NCBI GenBank assembly: GCA_030146285.1
Contig: JASLBZ010000217.1
Coordinates: 1-5,508 of the forward strand
Direction: 5' to 3'
DNA: 5,508 nt
Source of the DNA: Neisseriaceae bacterium
Lineage (GTDB): Bacteria > Pseudomonadota > Gammaproteobacteria > Burkholderiales > Neisseriaceae
Shown: piece by piece, positions 1 through 5,213 of the stretch
Layout of the letters: each line of letters opens with the position of its first letter
Numbering within the stretch: the stretch's first letter is position 1
Program-made: the position numbers and the translations under genes
Notes under the pieces: generated by a model
Databases searched by the model: none
Told to the model about the DNA's origin: nothing
The model's input: the letters and a program-made list of their open reading frames with translations, nothing else

Positions 1-76
1 ACTTTATACCAATATAATTATTCATATAATATATAATTTTTATTCACTTGTTCATATTACACATTCATCTTATAAT

Positions 77-110
77 AAAAAAATAGCCAGTTAGCACAAA
101 GCTAACTGGC
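77..110 (-). terminator. Strong intrinsic terminator, minus strand
   Basis: A perfect 10-bp stem, GCCAGTTAGC (86-95) with GCTAACTGGC (101-110), has a 5-base loop. On the minus strand it is followed by TA and seven T residues (77-83), then more A/T. There is no T-run after it on the plus strand. This is a classic Rho-independent terminator for transcripts in the phn direction, and serves as a backup to the hairpin at 158-190 or as the main operon end. Confidence 0.82.
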
Positions 111-115
111 ATAAA

Positions 116-136
116 TACACATATATACACACACAT
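116..136. repeat. Alternating purine-pyrimidine (CA/TA) tract
   Basis: Twenty-one bases alternate pyrimidine and purine without a break, made of CA and TA dinucleotides, between the two terminator hairpins. It is low-complexity sequence with no known function here. Confidence 0.5.
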
Positions 137-157
137 CAAGAAGCAATATCGCAATAC

Positions 158-190
158 AAAAACGATAATCACATACTGGTTATCGTTTTT
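158..190. terminator. Bidirectional intrinsic terminator after phnP
   Basis: Arms 158-168 (AAAAACGATAA) and 180-190 (TTATCGTTTTT) are perfectly complementary over 11 bp. A run of T follows the hairpin core on both strands: TTTTTT then ATTG on plus, TTTTT then GTATTG on minus. In the plus-strand RNA three more pairs, one of them G-U, can close the loop to five bases. The core is short on G-C pairs, so it may be only moderately efficient. It lies about 117 nt after the phnP stop and is the first candidate end of the phn transcript. Confidence 0.7.
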
Positions 191-206
191 TATTGTGGTA
201 TTACTC

Positions 207-229
207 GACTCTAGATAATATGCTGAGTC
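207..229 (-). repeat. Short inverted repeat GACTC / GAGTC
   Basis: Arms 207-211 and 225-229 are complementary over 5 bp with a 13-base spacer. Alone this is weak. It is listed because it lies between the -10-like element and the 158-190 hairpin, where it would form a first stem in a short minus-strand RNA. Confidence 0.25.
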
Positions 230-242
230 ATCTCATTTTGCA

Positions 243-251
243 AATAGAACA
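243..251 (-). promoter_or_regulatory. Weak extended -10-like element
   Basis: On the minus strand this reads TG, T, TCTATT: the TG of an extended -10 and four of six matches to TATAAT, but it lacks the highly conserved A at position 2. It has no -35 box of its own. Its only support is its distance from the FNR-type palindrome, which would put the start of transcription near 236-237. Confidence 0.25.
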
Positions 252-271
252 CTTGCTCTATATTGTATACC

Positions 272-285
272 TTGATAAAAATCAA
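272..285. promoter_or_regulatory. Candidate FNR/Anr-family binding site
   Basis: TTGATAAAAATCAA is a perfect match to the FNR/Anr consensus TTGAT-N4-ATCAA. It lies 22 nt beyond the phnP stop. Reading on the minus strand, a weak extended -10-like element (TG-T-TCTATT, 243-251) follows 22-23 nt later, close to the spacing of class II FNR-activated promoters. The consensus match is direct observation. Function is inferred, since AT-rich DNA can give such a palindrome by chance and no gene follows in the window. Confidence 0.45.
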
Positions 286-307
286 ACAAACCGAAATTTT
301 ATTTCAA

Positions 308-1078
308 TCACTTCAAGATAAACTTGTCGTTATCCAAAGCAACTCTGTAATTTTTAGGCAATGATTGTTTGTTTTTAGGATTTTGCAGCCACAAATCCAT
401 TTTATGACCCAAATGTGTTAAGACCACTTCATCACAAGATATTTGCGATTCAATCTCATACACCAAATTCAAATCATTGTGGTTTCTGGGTCTGATGGTC
501 ATCGGTGGCGTGCTGCAATCAATCACCATGCAATCCAAATGGCAGTCTTGCAGCCAAGCAATGGTTTCATCAGGCAGCCCAACGGTGTCTGTAAAATAAG
601 CCACATTCTTGCCCGCATAGCTCAAAACATAGCCCAAAGTCGGCTTAGAATGGTTCATGTTCAATGCGGTGATGGTTAAATCTCCCCATTCAAACATTTG
701 CCCATGTTGCCAAGGTGTTTGAAAAGACAGAATGCCAGGATGTTTATACAAGTCCGCAAAACCTTCTTCGTCTTGGGGGCCATAGACCGGGATGCTGTTG
801 CCAACACCCCAGCGAATGTGCAATAAACCTTGCGCATGATCCGGATGGTAATGGGTTTGAACAATGGCTTTCAGGTTCTCATTTTGCAAACGACTGGCCA
901 AATCAATCAGACCACTGTCTATCAAAATGACTTGGTTTTGGTAGCGAATCAAAGCCGAACAGGCTTTTCGGCGAAAAGAAGCAATGGTGCGACTGCTCAC
1001 ACAAATTTTGCATTGGCAACCGAACACAGGAATTTGCCCAGCATCCCCTGTCCCCAATAAAATTAGCTCTACACTCAT
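308..1078 (-). CDS. phnP: PhnP, phosphoribosyl 1,2-cyclic phosphate phosphodiesterase
   Basis: PhnP is a metallo-beta-lactamase-fold hydrolase that opens 5-phosphoribosyl 1,2-cyclic phosphate, the PhnJ product, to ribose 1,5-bisphosphate. The 256-residue protein (E. coli 252) aligns with identical numbering at key sites. The dinuclear metal site is THYHPDH (75-81: His76, His78, Asp80, His81), with His143 in NHSK, Asp164 in FTDT and His222 in THLGH. His200 in PRNHNDLN is also conserved. A structural zinc site is kept: Cys21, Cys23 and Cys26 in FGCQCKIC, with His225. The block RWGVGNSIPVYGP (89-101) is typical of PhnP rather than of tRNase Z. The start codon overlaps the phnN stop (ATGA), and AAGGG (1085-1089) lies 6 nt upstream. 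It is the last gene of the operon. phnO, which lies between phnN and phnP in E. coli, is missing. Confidence 0.97.
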   Translation of the reverse strand: MSVELILLGTGDAGQIPVFGCQCKICVSSRTIASFRRKACSALIRYQNQVILIDSGLIDLASRLQNENLKAIVQTHYHPDHAQGLLHIRWGVGNSIPVYGPQDEEGFADLYKHPGILSFQTPWQHGQMFEWGDLTITALNMNHSKPTLGYVLSYAGKNVAYFTDTVGLPDETIAWLQDCHLDCMVIDCSTPPMTIRPRNHNDLNLVYEIESQISCDEVVLTHLGHKMDLWLQNPKNKQSLPKNYRVALDNDKFILK

Positions 1079-1638
1079 GCCATGCCCTTACTGCTTTTTA
1101 GAATATGGATAAAATCAGCCACCACTTTATCCAAGATTTGTGAGGCATCAATTTGATTGGCTCGGTCAACATTCGTATCGGCCAAGCTATGACTGCGTAA
1201 GATGCGCGATTCAATCATGTCTTGCGATTCGCGCTGGCGATTTTCTAAGCGTTGGCGCTGCGTTGATTCGTCTAAAAACAACTGAATGGGTTGCAATTGC
1301 GCACCAAACAAACGATGGGCTTTTGACCAGTACTCACGGGAGCCATTGAGCAGCACGAAAGGCTTTTTACCGATGTCCATGAGCCAATGTCGATCATAAG
1401 CATATTGACAGTCATTGGCTTGCCAGTGCAATGAAAAATGTTGGTGCGACAACAGCTTGTCGTACTCACGAGCCGAAATTGCATAATGCTCTTCCGGCTC
1501 ACCCGCCACTTGTTCTCGAGTAATGTAACGTGTTGGCACACAAACTTGGCTGCCTAACTCCTCACGCACCGCATTCATCACGGTATCCTTACCGGAGCCC
1601 GAAGGCCCCATCACATAAAAAGCAAAATCTGTGTTCAT
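1075..1638 (-). CDS. phnN: PhnN, ribose 1,5-bisphosphate phosphokinase
   Basis: PhnN phosphorylates ribose 1,5-bisphosphate, the product of PhnP, with ATP to give 5-phosphoribosyl 1-diphosphate (PRPP), returning the ribose carrier to nucleotide and histidine synthesis. The 187-residue protein (E. coli 185) has a P-loop GPSGSGKD (11-18) and a guanylate-kinase-like fold signature: RYITR (37-41), HWQAND (71-76), LLNGSR (96-101) and RLENRQRES (130-138). The ATG at 1638 is chosen because it puts the P-loop about ten residues from the N-terminus, as in the family. An in-frame GTG at 1743 would add 35 residues encoded inside phnM. The only Shine-Dalgarno candidate is a weak AAGAG (1648-1652). The start follows the phnM TAA by one base, so reinitiation by ribosomes finishing phnM is likely. 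The 3' end shares ATGA with phnP. Confidence 0.95.
   Translation of the reverse strand: MNTDFAFYVMGPSGSGKDTVMNAVREELGSQVCVPTRYITREQVAGEPEEHYAISAREYDKLLSHQHFSLHWQANDCQYAYDRHWLMDIGKKPFVLLNGSREYWSKAHRLFGAQLQPIQLFLDESTQRQRLENRQRESQDMIESRILRSHSLADTNVDRANQIDASQILDKVVADFIHILKSSKGMA
1085..1089 (-). promoter_or_regulatory. Ribosome binding site for phnP
   Basis: AAGGG on the minus strand, 6 nt before the ATG at 1078 and inside the last codons of phnN. It allows independent initiation in addition to coupling through the shared ATGA. Confidence 0.6.
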
Positions 1639-1639
1639 G

Positions 1640-2785
1640 TTAAATGACTCTTTGCCCTTGTTTCCAAACATGGCGTACCCATGGGTTGTTATTGTGCATT
1701 GACACTTGTAAAACATCGGCTTTTTTACCAATGGCAATTTCACCGCGATCGGTTAGATTCACCGAATGCGCTGGGTTGCGTGTTACTGTACGAATTGCAC
1801 TTGGCAAATCATAACCCACTTTGTCTTCTGTCAAAATAAAGGCAGCCTGTAACAAACTGGTTGGATAGTAGTCACTGGATAAAATGTGCAATAGGTTTTT
1901 CTGTGCCAATGTGCTTGCGGCAATATTGCCCGAATGCGAGCCACCACGAACAATATTGGGCGCACCCATTAACACTTTCATGTTCTTTTGGGTTGAATGC
2001 CAAGCAGCTTCTTCTGTGGTTGGGAACTCAGCAATGTGCATACCAAAATCATGTGACTCTTGCACATGCGCTTCGGTCGCATCATCATGGCTTGCCATCA
2101 CCACATTGTTTTGGCGACAAAAATCAGCAATGGCGGTTCTGTGTAGATTGCTGTAGTTTTGTGCATTGGCAATTTGTCTGGCTTCGAATGCTTGCATTTG
2201 CGCCATGGTCAAGCCGTATTTGCCTTGGTAATAAGTGCGGTAATGTTCAATCTCTTGAAATTGGCGCTGTCCTGGAGAATGGTCCATTAGCGATACCAAA
2301 CCCACGTTTTTATTGGTAATGCAATTGTTAAACACATTCAATGTTTCCGGATGTGCGACTTCACAACGCAAATGCAATCGGTGTTCAATGCGGGTCAAAC
2401 CATGCTCTTTGCTGTAGTTCAAAGCCTCTAACATCGGCAATAAATTTTCCAATCGCTCACTTTTGGGACTAATATCGCCAATCGACAACGCATCGAAAAC
2501 CGTGGTAATACCCGCGCTGGCAATGTGGTTATCATGGCTTAACATCGCAGGCAATGTTGGCCAGTCAACCGATGGGCGTGGGCTCATGTATTTTTCAAGG
2601 TTGTCGGTATGCAGCTCGACCATGCCAGGCATCACATACTGCCCTTGCATGTCTTCTGCACTGGCCACAGCACTGTTGCCACTGTCAATGGCCGTAATCA
2701 CGCCACCTTCCATAACAATGGAACCATGCACCACTTCATCGGCCATAATAATCTTGGCATTACTTAAAATTTGCTCACGCGACAT
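1640..2785 (-). CDS. phnM: PhnM, ribose 1-methylphosphonate 5-triphosphate diphosphatase
   Basis: PhnM is an amidohydrolase-superfamily metalloenzyme that converts 5-triphosphoribosyl 1-phosphonate to 5-phosphoribosyl 1-phosphonate and pyrophosphate, the step before PhnJ. The 381-residue protein (E. coli 378) has a small N-terminal beta domain, then the metal-binding barrel. VELHTDN (56-62) replaces the usual HxH of the superfamily, as is normal for PhnM. Further motifs are HRLHLRCE (135-142), MDHSPGQRQF (167-176), ASHDDATEAH (231-240), EFPTT (253-257), GAPNIVRGGSHSGN (274-287) and the late catalytic aspartate in SSDYYP (Asp305). The ATG at 2785 is chosen because the protein then begins where the E. 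coli protein does and GAGGTGG (2792-2798) lies just upstream. Longer in-frame extensions up to 2854 would lie wholly inside phnL. The start overlaps phnL by 11 bp; the stop is one base before phnN. Confidence 0.97.
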   Translation of the reverse strand: MSREQILSNAKIIMADEVVHGSIVMEGGVITAIDSGNSAVASAEDMQGQYVMPGMVELHTDNLEKYMSPRPSVDWPTLPAMLSHDNHIASAGITTVFDALSIGDISPKSERLENLLPMLEALNYSKEHGLTRIEHRLHLRCEVAHPETLNVFNNCITNKNVGLVSLMDHSPGQRQFQEIEHYRTYYQGKYGLTMAQMQAFEARQIANAQNYSNLHRTAIADFCRQNNVVMASHDDATEAHVQESHDFGMHIAEFPTTEEAAWHSTQKNMKVLMGAPNIVRGGSHSGNIAASTLAQKNLLHILSSDYYPTSLLQAAFILTEDKVGYDLPSAIRTVTRNPAHSVNLTDRGEIAIGKKADVLQVSMHNNNPWVRHVWKQGQRVI

Positions 2786-3485
2786 GTCGCACCACCTCAT
2801 TTTGCAAAATATTAAATTGAGAGTCCCCAACTGCTTGACGTACATAAGCATCATGGAAAATACCGATCACCGCACTTTTTTTGGTTTTGGCTTCTTCAAT
2901 CAACTCCAAAACCACATCACGGTTTTTCTCGTCCAACGATGCCGTTGGCTCATCCAACAACAACACGGGCCAATCCACCATAAAACCACGTGCGATATTC
3001 ACTCGTTGTTGCTCACCACCTGAGAATGTGCTCGGAGCCAAATGCCACAAGCTTTCTGGAATATTTAAGCGGCTCAGTAAATCTTCTGCCTTTAAGCGTG
3101 TGCTTTGTGCATCCAAACCGCGCTCTAAAGCAGGCTGCATCACCACATTCAACGTGCTCACACGAGGAATCGTCTTTAAGAATTGGCTCACATAGCCAAT
3201 GGTGTTTTTGCGCAAGCTCACGATTTCACGAGGGTTAGCAGCAACCATGTCCACCCATTCTTCGTTTTTATTAATCAACAAAGAACCGCTGTTGGCCAAA
3301 TAATTACCGTACATCATGCGCAGCAAAGTGGACTTACCCGAGCCAGATTGACCCGACAAAATCAAACACGAACCTGCGCTGGCATCAAAATTCAAATCTT
3401 TGAAAACATTCAAGACTGCTGAATTTTGATGGTGCAATACAAACTCTTTGGAAATATTGCGCGCTGAAACCATAACTGTAGACAT
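2775..3485 (-). CDS. phnL: PhnL, ABC-type ATPase of the C-P lyase system
   Basis: PhnL is the second ABC-family ATPase of the pathway. It is required with PhnG, PhnH and PhnI for forming ribose 1-phosphonate triphosphate in vitro, and in E. coli it forms a dimer with PhnK on the core complex. Starting at the ATG at 3485 the protein has 236 residues (E. coli 226). It shows Walker A GQSGSGKST (45-53), a Q-loop glutamine in YVSQFL (Gln101), signature FSGGEQQR (154-161), Walker B VLLLDEPTASLD (174-185, Glu179) and a switch histidine in FHD (His211). The blocks IPRVSTLNVVMQP and RLNIPESLWHLAPSTFSGGEQQRVNIARGF (in part) are diagnostic of PhnL. The frame can also start at GTG 3494, but AAGGGTG (3492-3498) lies 6 nt before the ATG and makes that start more likely. 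The 3' end overlaps phnM by 11 bp. Confidence 0.95.
   Translation of the reverse strand: MSTVMVSARNISKEFVLHHQNSAVLNVFKDLNFDASAGSCLILSGQSGSGKSTLLRMMYGNYLANSGSLLINKNEEWVDMVAANPREIVSLRKNTIGYVSQFLKTIPRVSTLNVVMQPALERGLDAQSTRLKAEDLLSRLNIPESLWHLAPSTFSGGEQQRVNIARGFMVDWPVLLLDEPTASLDEKNRDVVLELIEEAKTKKSAVIGIFHDAYVRQAVGDSQFNILQNEVVRHVA
2792..2798 (-). promoter_or_regulatory. Ribosome binding site for phnM (decides the start)
   Basis: GAGGTGG on the minus strand, with its core GAGGT ending 8 nt before the ATG at 2785 and lying within the 3' end of phnL. It is the best anti-Shine-Dalgarno match in this part of the operon and argues against in-frame starts further upstream. Confidence 0.7.
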
Positions 3486-3491
3486 AATAAG

Positions 3492-3498
3492 CACCCTT
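3492..3498 (-). promoter_or_regulatory. Ribosome binding site for phnL, overlapping the phnK stop
   Basis: AAGGGTG on the minus strand, built partly from the phnK TAA codon (3497-3499), 6 nt before the ATG at 3485. It also contains the alternative GTG at 3494, which therefore lacks a site of its own. The arrangement suggests that phnL translation follows termination of phnK. Confidence 0.65.
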
Positions 3499-4294
3499 AA
3501 ACTTGCAAAATAGAAGACACCAGCAACTGCGTATAAGGATGCTGCGGATCATCTAGAATCTGATCGGTTAAACCACTTTCCACGACTTTCGATTGCTGCA
3601 TCACAATCAATCGGTCTGCTAAAATTCGCGCCACAGCCAAGTCATGCGTCACCAAGATAATCGACAAATTGTATTGGCGCACCAACGAGCGAATCAAATC
3701 CAATAACTTGGCTTGTACCGAAACGTCCAAACTACTGGTTGGTTCATCCATAAAAACCAAACGCGGGTTGGAAACCAAGTTGCGGGCAATTTGCAAACGC
3801 TGCTGCATACCACCTGAGAATGTGCGTGGGTAGTCATTCACACGATCGGCGGCAATTTCGACTTCTTCTAGCCAATTTTTGGCGGTTTCATGCAATTTGC
3901 CATAGTGACGAACACCTTGTGCCATCAAACGCTCGCTGATATTTGCTCCCGCAGAAACACTCATGCGCAAACCATCGCGTGCATTTTGTTCAACAAAACC
4001 CCAATCCGTGCGCAGCAATTGGCGGCGTGCCGCTTCAGATTCCGCATACAAGTCTTGCAAACGGCCATCTTCATGAATGTAATGCACATGGCCCACTTCA
4101 GGCTCTAGGCGCCCTGAAAGCGCAGACAATAAAGTTGACTTACCAGAACCCGACTCACCGACAATGCCAATCACTTCACCAGGATACACTTCAAAATTCA
4201 CGTCCTGACAGCCTTTGTTGTGACCATACAGCTTGGTTAAACCATTGACTTGTAACAATGGTTTTTCCAAAAAATCCAAGTTTTGGGCAGTCAC
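3497..4294 (-). CDS. phnK: PhnK, ABC-type ATPase of the C-P lyase complex
   Basis: PhnK is an ABC-family ATPase subunit that in E. coli binds the PhnGHIJ core at PhnJ and pairs with PhnL. It looks like an oligopeptide-transport ATPase but has no membrane partner in the operon. The 265-residue protein carries Walker A GESGSGKST (46-54), a Q-loop glutamine in VEQN (Gln103), the ABC signature FSGGMQQR (159-166), Walker B LVFMDEPTSSLD (179-190, catalytic Glu184) and the switch histidine in THD (His217). The C-terminal HPYTQLLV motif (252-259) is typical of the Opp/Dpp-type ATPase group. All catalytic residues are present, so it should hydrolyse ATP. The start is GTG at 4294, with AAAAGGA (4301-4307) 6 nt upstream. 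The gene begins 16 nt after the phnJ stop. The position between phnJ and phnL separates it from transporter ATPases of similar sequence. Confidence 0.96.
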   Translation of the reverse strand: MTAQNLDFLEKPLLQVNGLTKLYGHNKGCQDVNFEVYPGEVIGIVGESGSGKSTLLSALSGRLEPEVGHVHYIHEDGRLQDLYAESEAARRQLLRTDWGFVEQNARDGLRMSVSAGANISERLMAQGVRHYGKLHETAKNWLEEVEIAADRVNDYPRTFSGGMQQRLQIARNLVSNPRLVFMDEPTSSLDVSVQAKLLDLIRSLVRQYNLSIILVTHDLAVARILADRLIVMQQSKVVESGLTDQILDDPQHPYTQLLVSSILQV

Positions 4295-4300
4295 TGTTTT

Positions 4301-4307
4301 TCCTTTT
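4301..4307 (-). promoter_or_regulatory. Ribosome binding site for phnK with GTG start
   Basis: AAAAGGA on the minus strand, 6 nt before the GTG at 4294 in the short phnJ-phnK gap. No ATG lies in frame before the conserved LLQVNGLTKLYG region, so GTG is the supported start. Confidence 0.7.
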
Positions 4308-4310
4308 GAA

Positions 4311-5213
4311 CTACTTGCATAACGCCTCTTTCATTGCCGTTTGCTCCTGACAGTAATCAGTGTCTGAGCACACAAAAATATGGTTGCCTTGGTCATCCAT
4401 GACCACTTCATCTAAGAAGGAATCATCGCTGCCACAAATCGCACACGACTCTGGCCATTTTTGAATTTCAAATGGATAATCTTCAAAATCCAAGCTTTCC
4501 ACTTTGGTAAAAGGTGGCAATGCATACAAACGCTTCTCACGACCTGCACCAAACAGCATCAAAGCAGCGCTGTTGTTCAATTTTGGATTGTCAAATTTTG
4601 GAATCGGCGATGGATCCATAATGTAATGGTCATTCACCCGCACAGGATAAGCATATGATGTTGCAATGTGGCCAAAACGAGAAATGTCTTCGTACAATTT
4701 CACATTAATCACGCCATAGTCTTGCAAAGCATGCATAGTGCGGGTTTCCACTTCCGAAGGCTCAATAAAACGCAAAGGCTCAGGAATCGGCACTTGGAAC
4801 ACCATAATTTGGCCATGAGACAAGGCTTGTTCAGGAATGCGGTGACGGGTTTGAATAATATCCGCTTCACCTGTTTTGGTGGTCACGGCCACATGCGCTG
4901 TTTTTTCAAAAAAGCGGCGAATCGATATCGCATTGGTCGTGTCATCTGCACCTTGGTCAATCACTTTTAAAACATCGTTCTGACCAATAATGCTGGCAGT
5001 TAATTGAATACCACCGGTACCCCAACCATAAGGCAATGGCATTTCACGTCCACCAAATGGCACTTGATAACCTGGGATAGCAACGGCTTTCAGTAAGCTA
5101 CGGCGCAACATGCGTTTGGTTTGCTCATCTAGGTAAGCAAAATTATACAAACTCTCATCACCTGTTAAATTCACTTGGTCATTTTGAGTCATTGAACTGA
5201 CATTATTTTGCAT
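4311..5213 (-). CDS. phnJ: PhnJ, radical SAM carbon-phosphorus lyase
   Basis: PhnJ is the catalytic subunit that cleaves the C-P bond of 5-phosphoribosyl 1-phosphonate, giving 5-phosphoribosyl 1,2-cyclic phosphate plus a hydrocarbon, by radical SAM chemistry in the cytoplasmic core complex. The protein has 300 residues against 281 in E. coli, and aligns with a constant offset of 16. The Fe-S ligands are Cys257, Cys260 and Cys282 (E. coli 241, 244, 266). Cys288 matches the thiyl cysteine (272), and Gly48 in AIPGYQ matches the glycyl-radical glycine (32). The conserved stretches NFAYLDEQTKRM, PYGWGTGGIQLTAS, FQVPIPEPLRFIEP and DPSPIPKFDNPK are present. The ATG at 5213 is chosen because GAGGAA (5221-5226) lies 7 nt upstream; the internal Met8 has no ribosome binding site. 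The start lies inside the end of phnI, so translation is probably coupled. There is a 16-residue polar N-terminal extension, and an extra cysteine (Cys299) next to the C-terminus. The stop is TAG. Confidence 0.98.
   Translation of the reverse strand: MQNNVSSMTQNDQVNLTGDESLYNFAYLDEQTKRMLRRSLLKAVAIPGYQVPFGGREMPLPYGWGTGGIQLTASIIGQNDVLKVIDQGADDTTNAISIRRFFEKTAHVAVTTKTGEADIIQTRHRIPEQALSHGQIMVFQVPIPEPLRFIEPSEVETRTMHALQDYGVINVKLYEDISRFGHIATSYAYPVRVNDHYIMDPSPIPKFDNPKLNNSAALMLFGAGREKRLYALPPFTKVESLDFEDYPFEIQKWPESCAICGSDDSFLDEVVMDDQGNHIFVCSDTDYCQEQTAMKEALCK

Larger units (their letters stand above)
1..307. other. AT-rich non-coding region downstream of phnP
   Basis: No open frame with family resemblance or a convincing ribosome binding site is seen on either strand. 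The stretch is clearly more AT-rich than the genes. From phnP outward it holds a perfect FNR/Anr-type palindrome (272-285), a short inverted repeat (207-229), a bidirectional hairpin (158-190), an alternating CA/TA tract (116-136) and a strong minus-strand hairpin with a U-tract (77-110). Positions 1-70 are AT-rich, with nothing else identified. Confidence 0.7.

Noticed and set aside
56..58. A Pho box for the operon within the window
   Set aside because: No tandem CTGTCAT-like repeats were found in the non-coding region. The operon promoter should lie upstream of phnI and the genes before it, beyond the right edge.
1..307. CRISPR array, tRNA, riboswitch or mobile element in the non-coding region
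   Set aside because: No spaced direct repeats, cloverleaf, target-site duplication or transposase remnant was seen. The hairpins are explained as terminators.
443..1060. Several plus-strand open frames opposite phnP
   Set aside because: All are short, overlap one another, and lie antisense to an intact PhnP with full metal-binding residues.
1639..1743. Upstream in-frame extension of phnN from GTG 1743
   Set aside because: It overlaps phnM, has no ribosome binding site, and would push the P-loop about 45 residues from the N-terminus, unlike the family.
1861..2319. Plus-strand open frame of 152 codons opposite phnM
   Set aside because: Antisense to the conserved barrel of PhnM, with an unusual Cys/His/Trp-rich composition as expected of a reverse-frame shadow, and no promoter or start signal.
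2786..2854. Upstream in-frame extension of phnM
   Set aside because: It would add residues encoded entirely in phnL, has no match to PhnM family N-termini, and the good GAGGTGG site points to the ATG at 2785.
2463..3023. Long plus-strand open frame of 186 codons opposite phnM and phnL
   Set aside because: It lies fully antisense to two well-conserved genes and crosses their junction. Its peptide has no recognisable motif and no clear ribosome binding site was seen. It is a by-product of codon use on the coding strand.
3486..3494. GTG at 3494 as the phnL start
   Set aside because: The GTG lies within the Shine-Dalgarno sequence AAGGGTG, which is better placed for the ATG at 3485. The three extra residues cannot be excluded from sequence alone.
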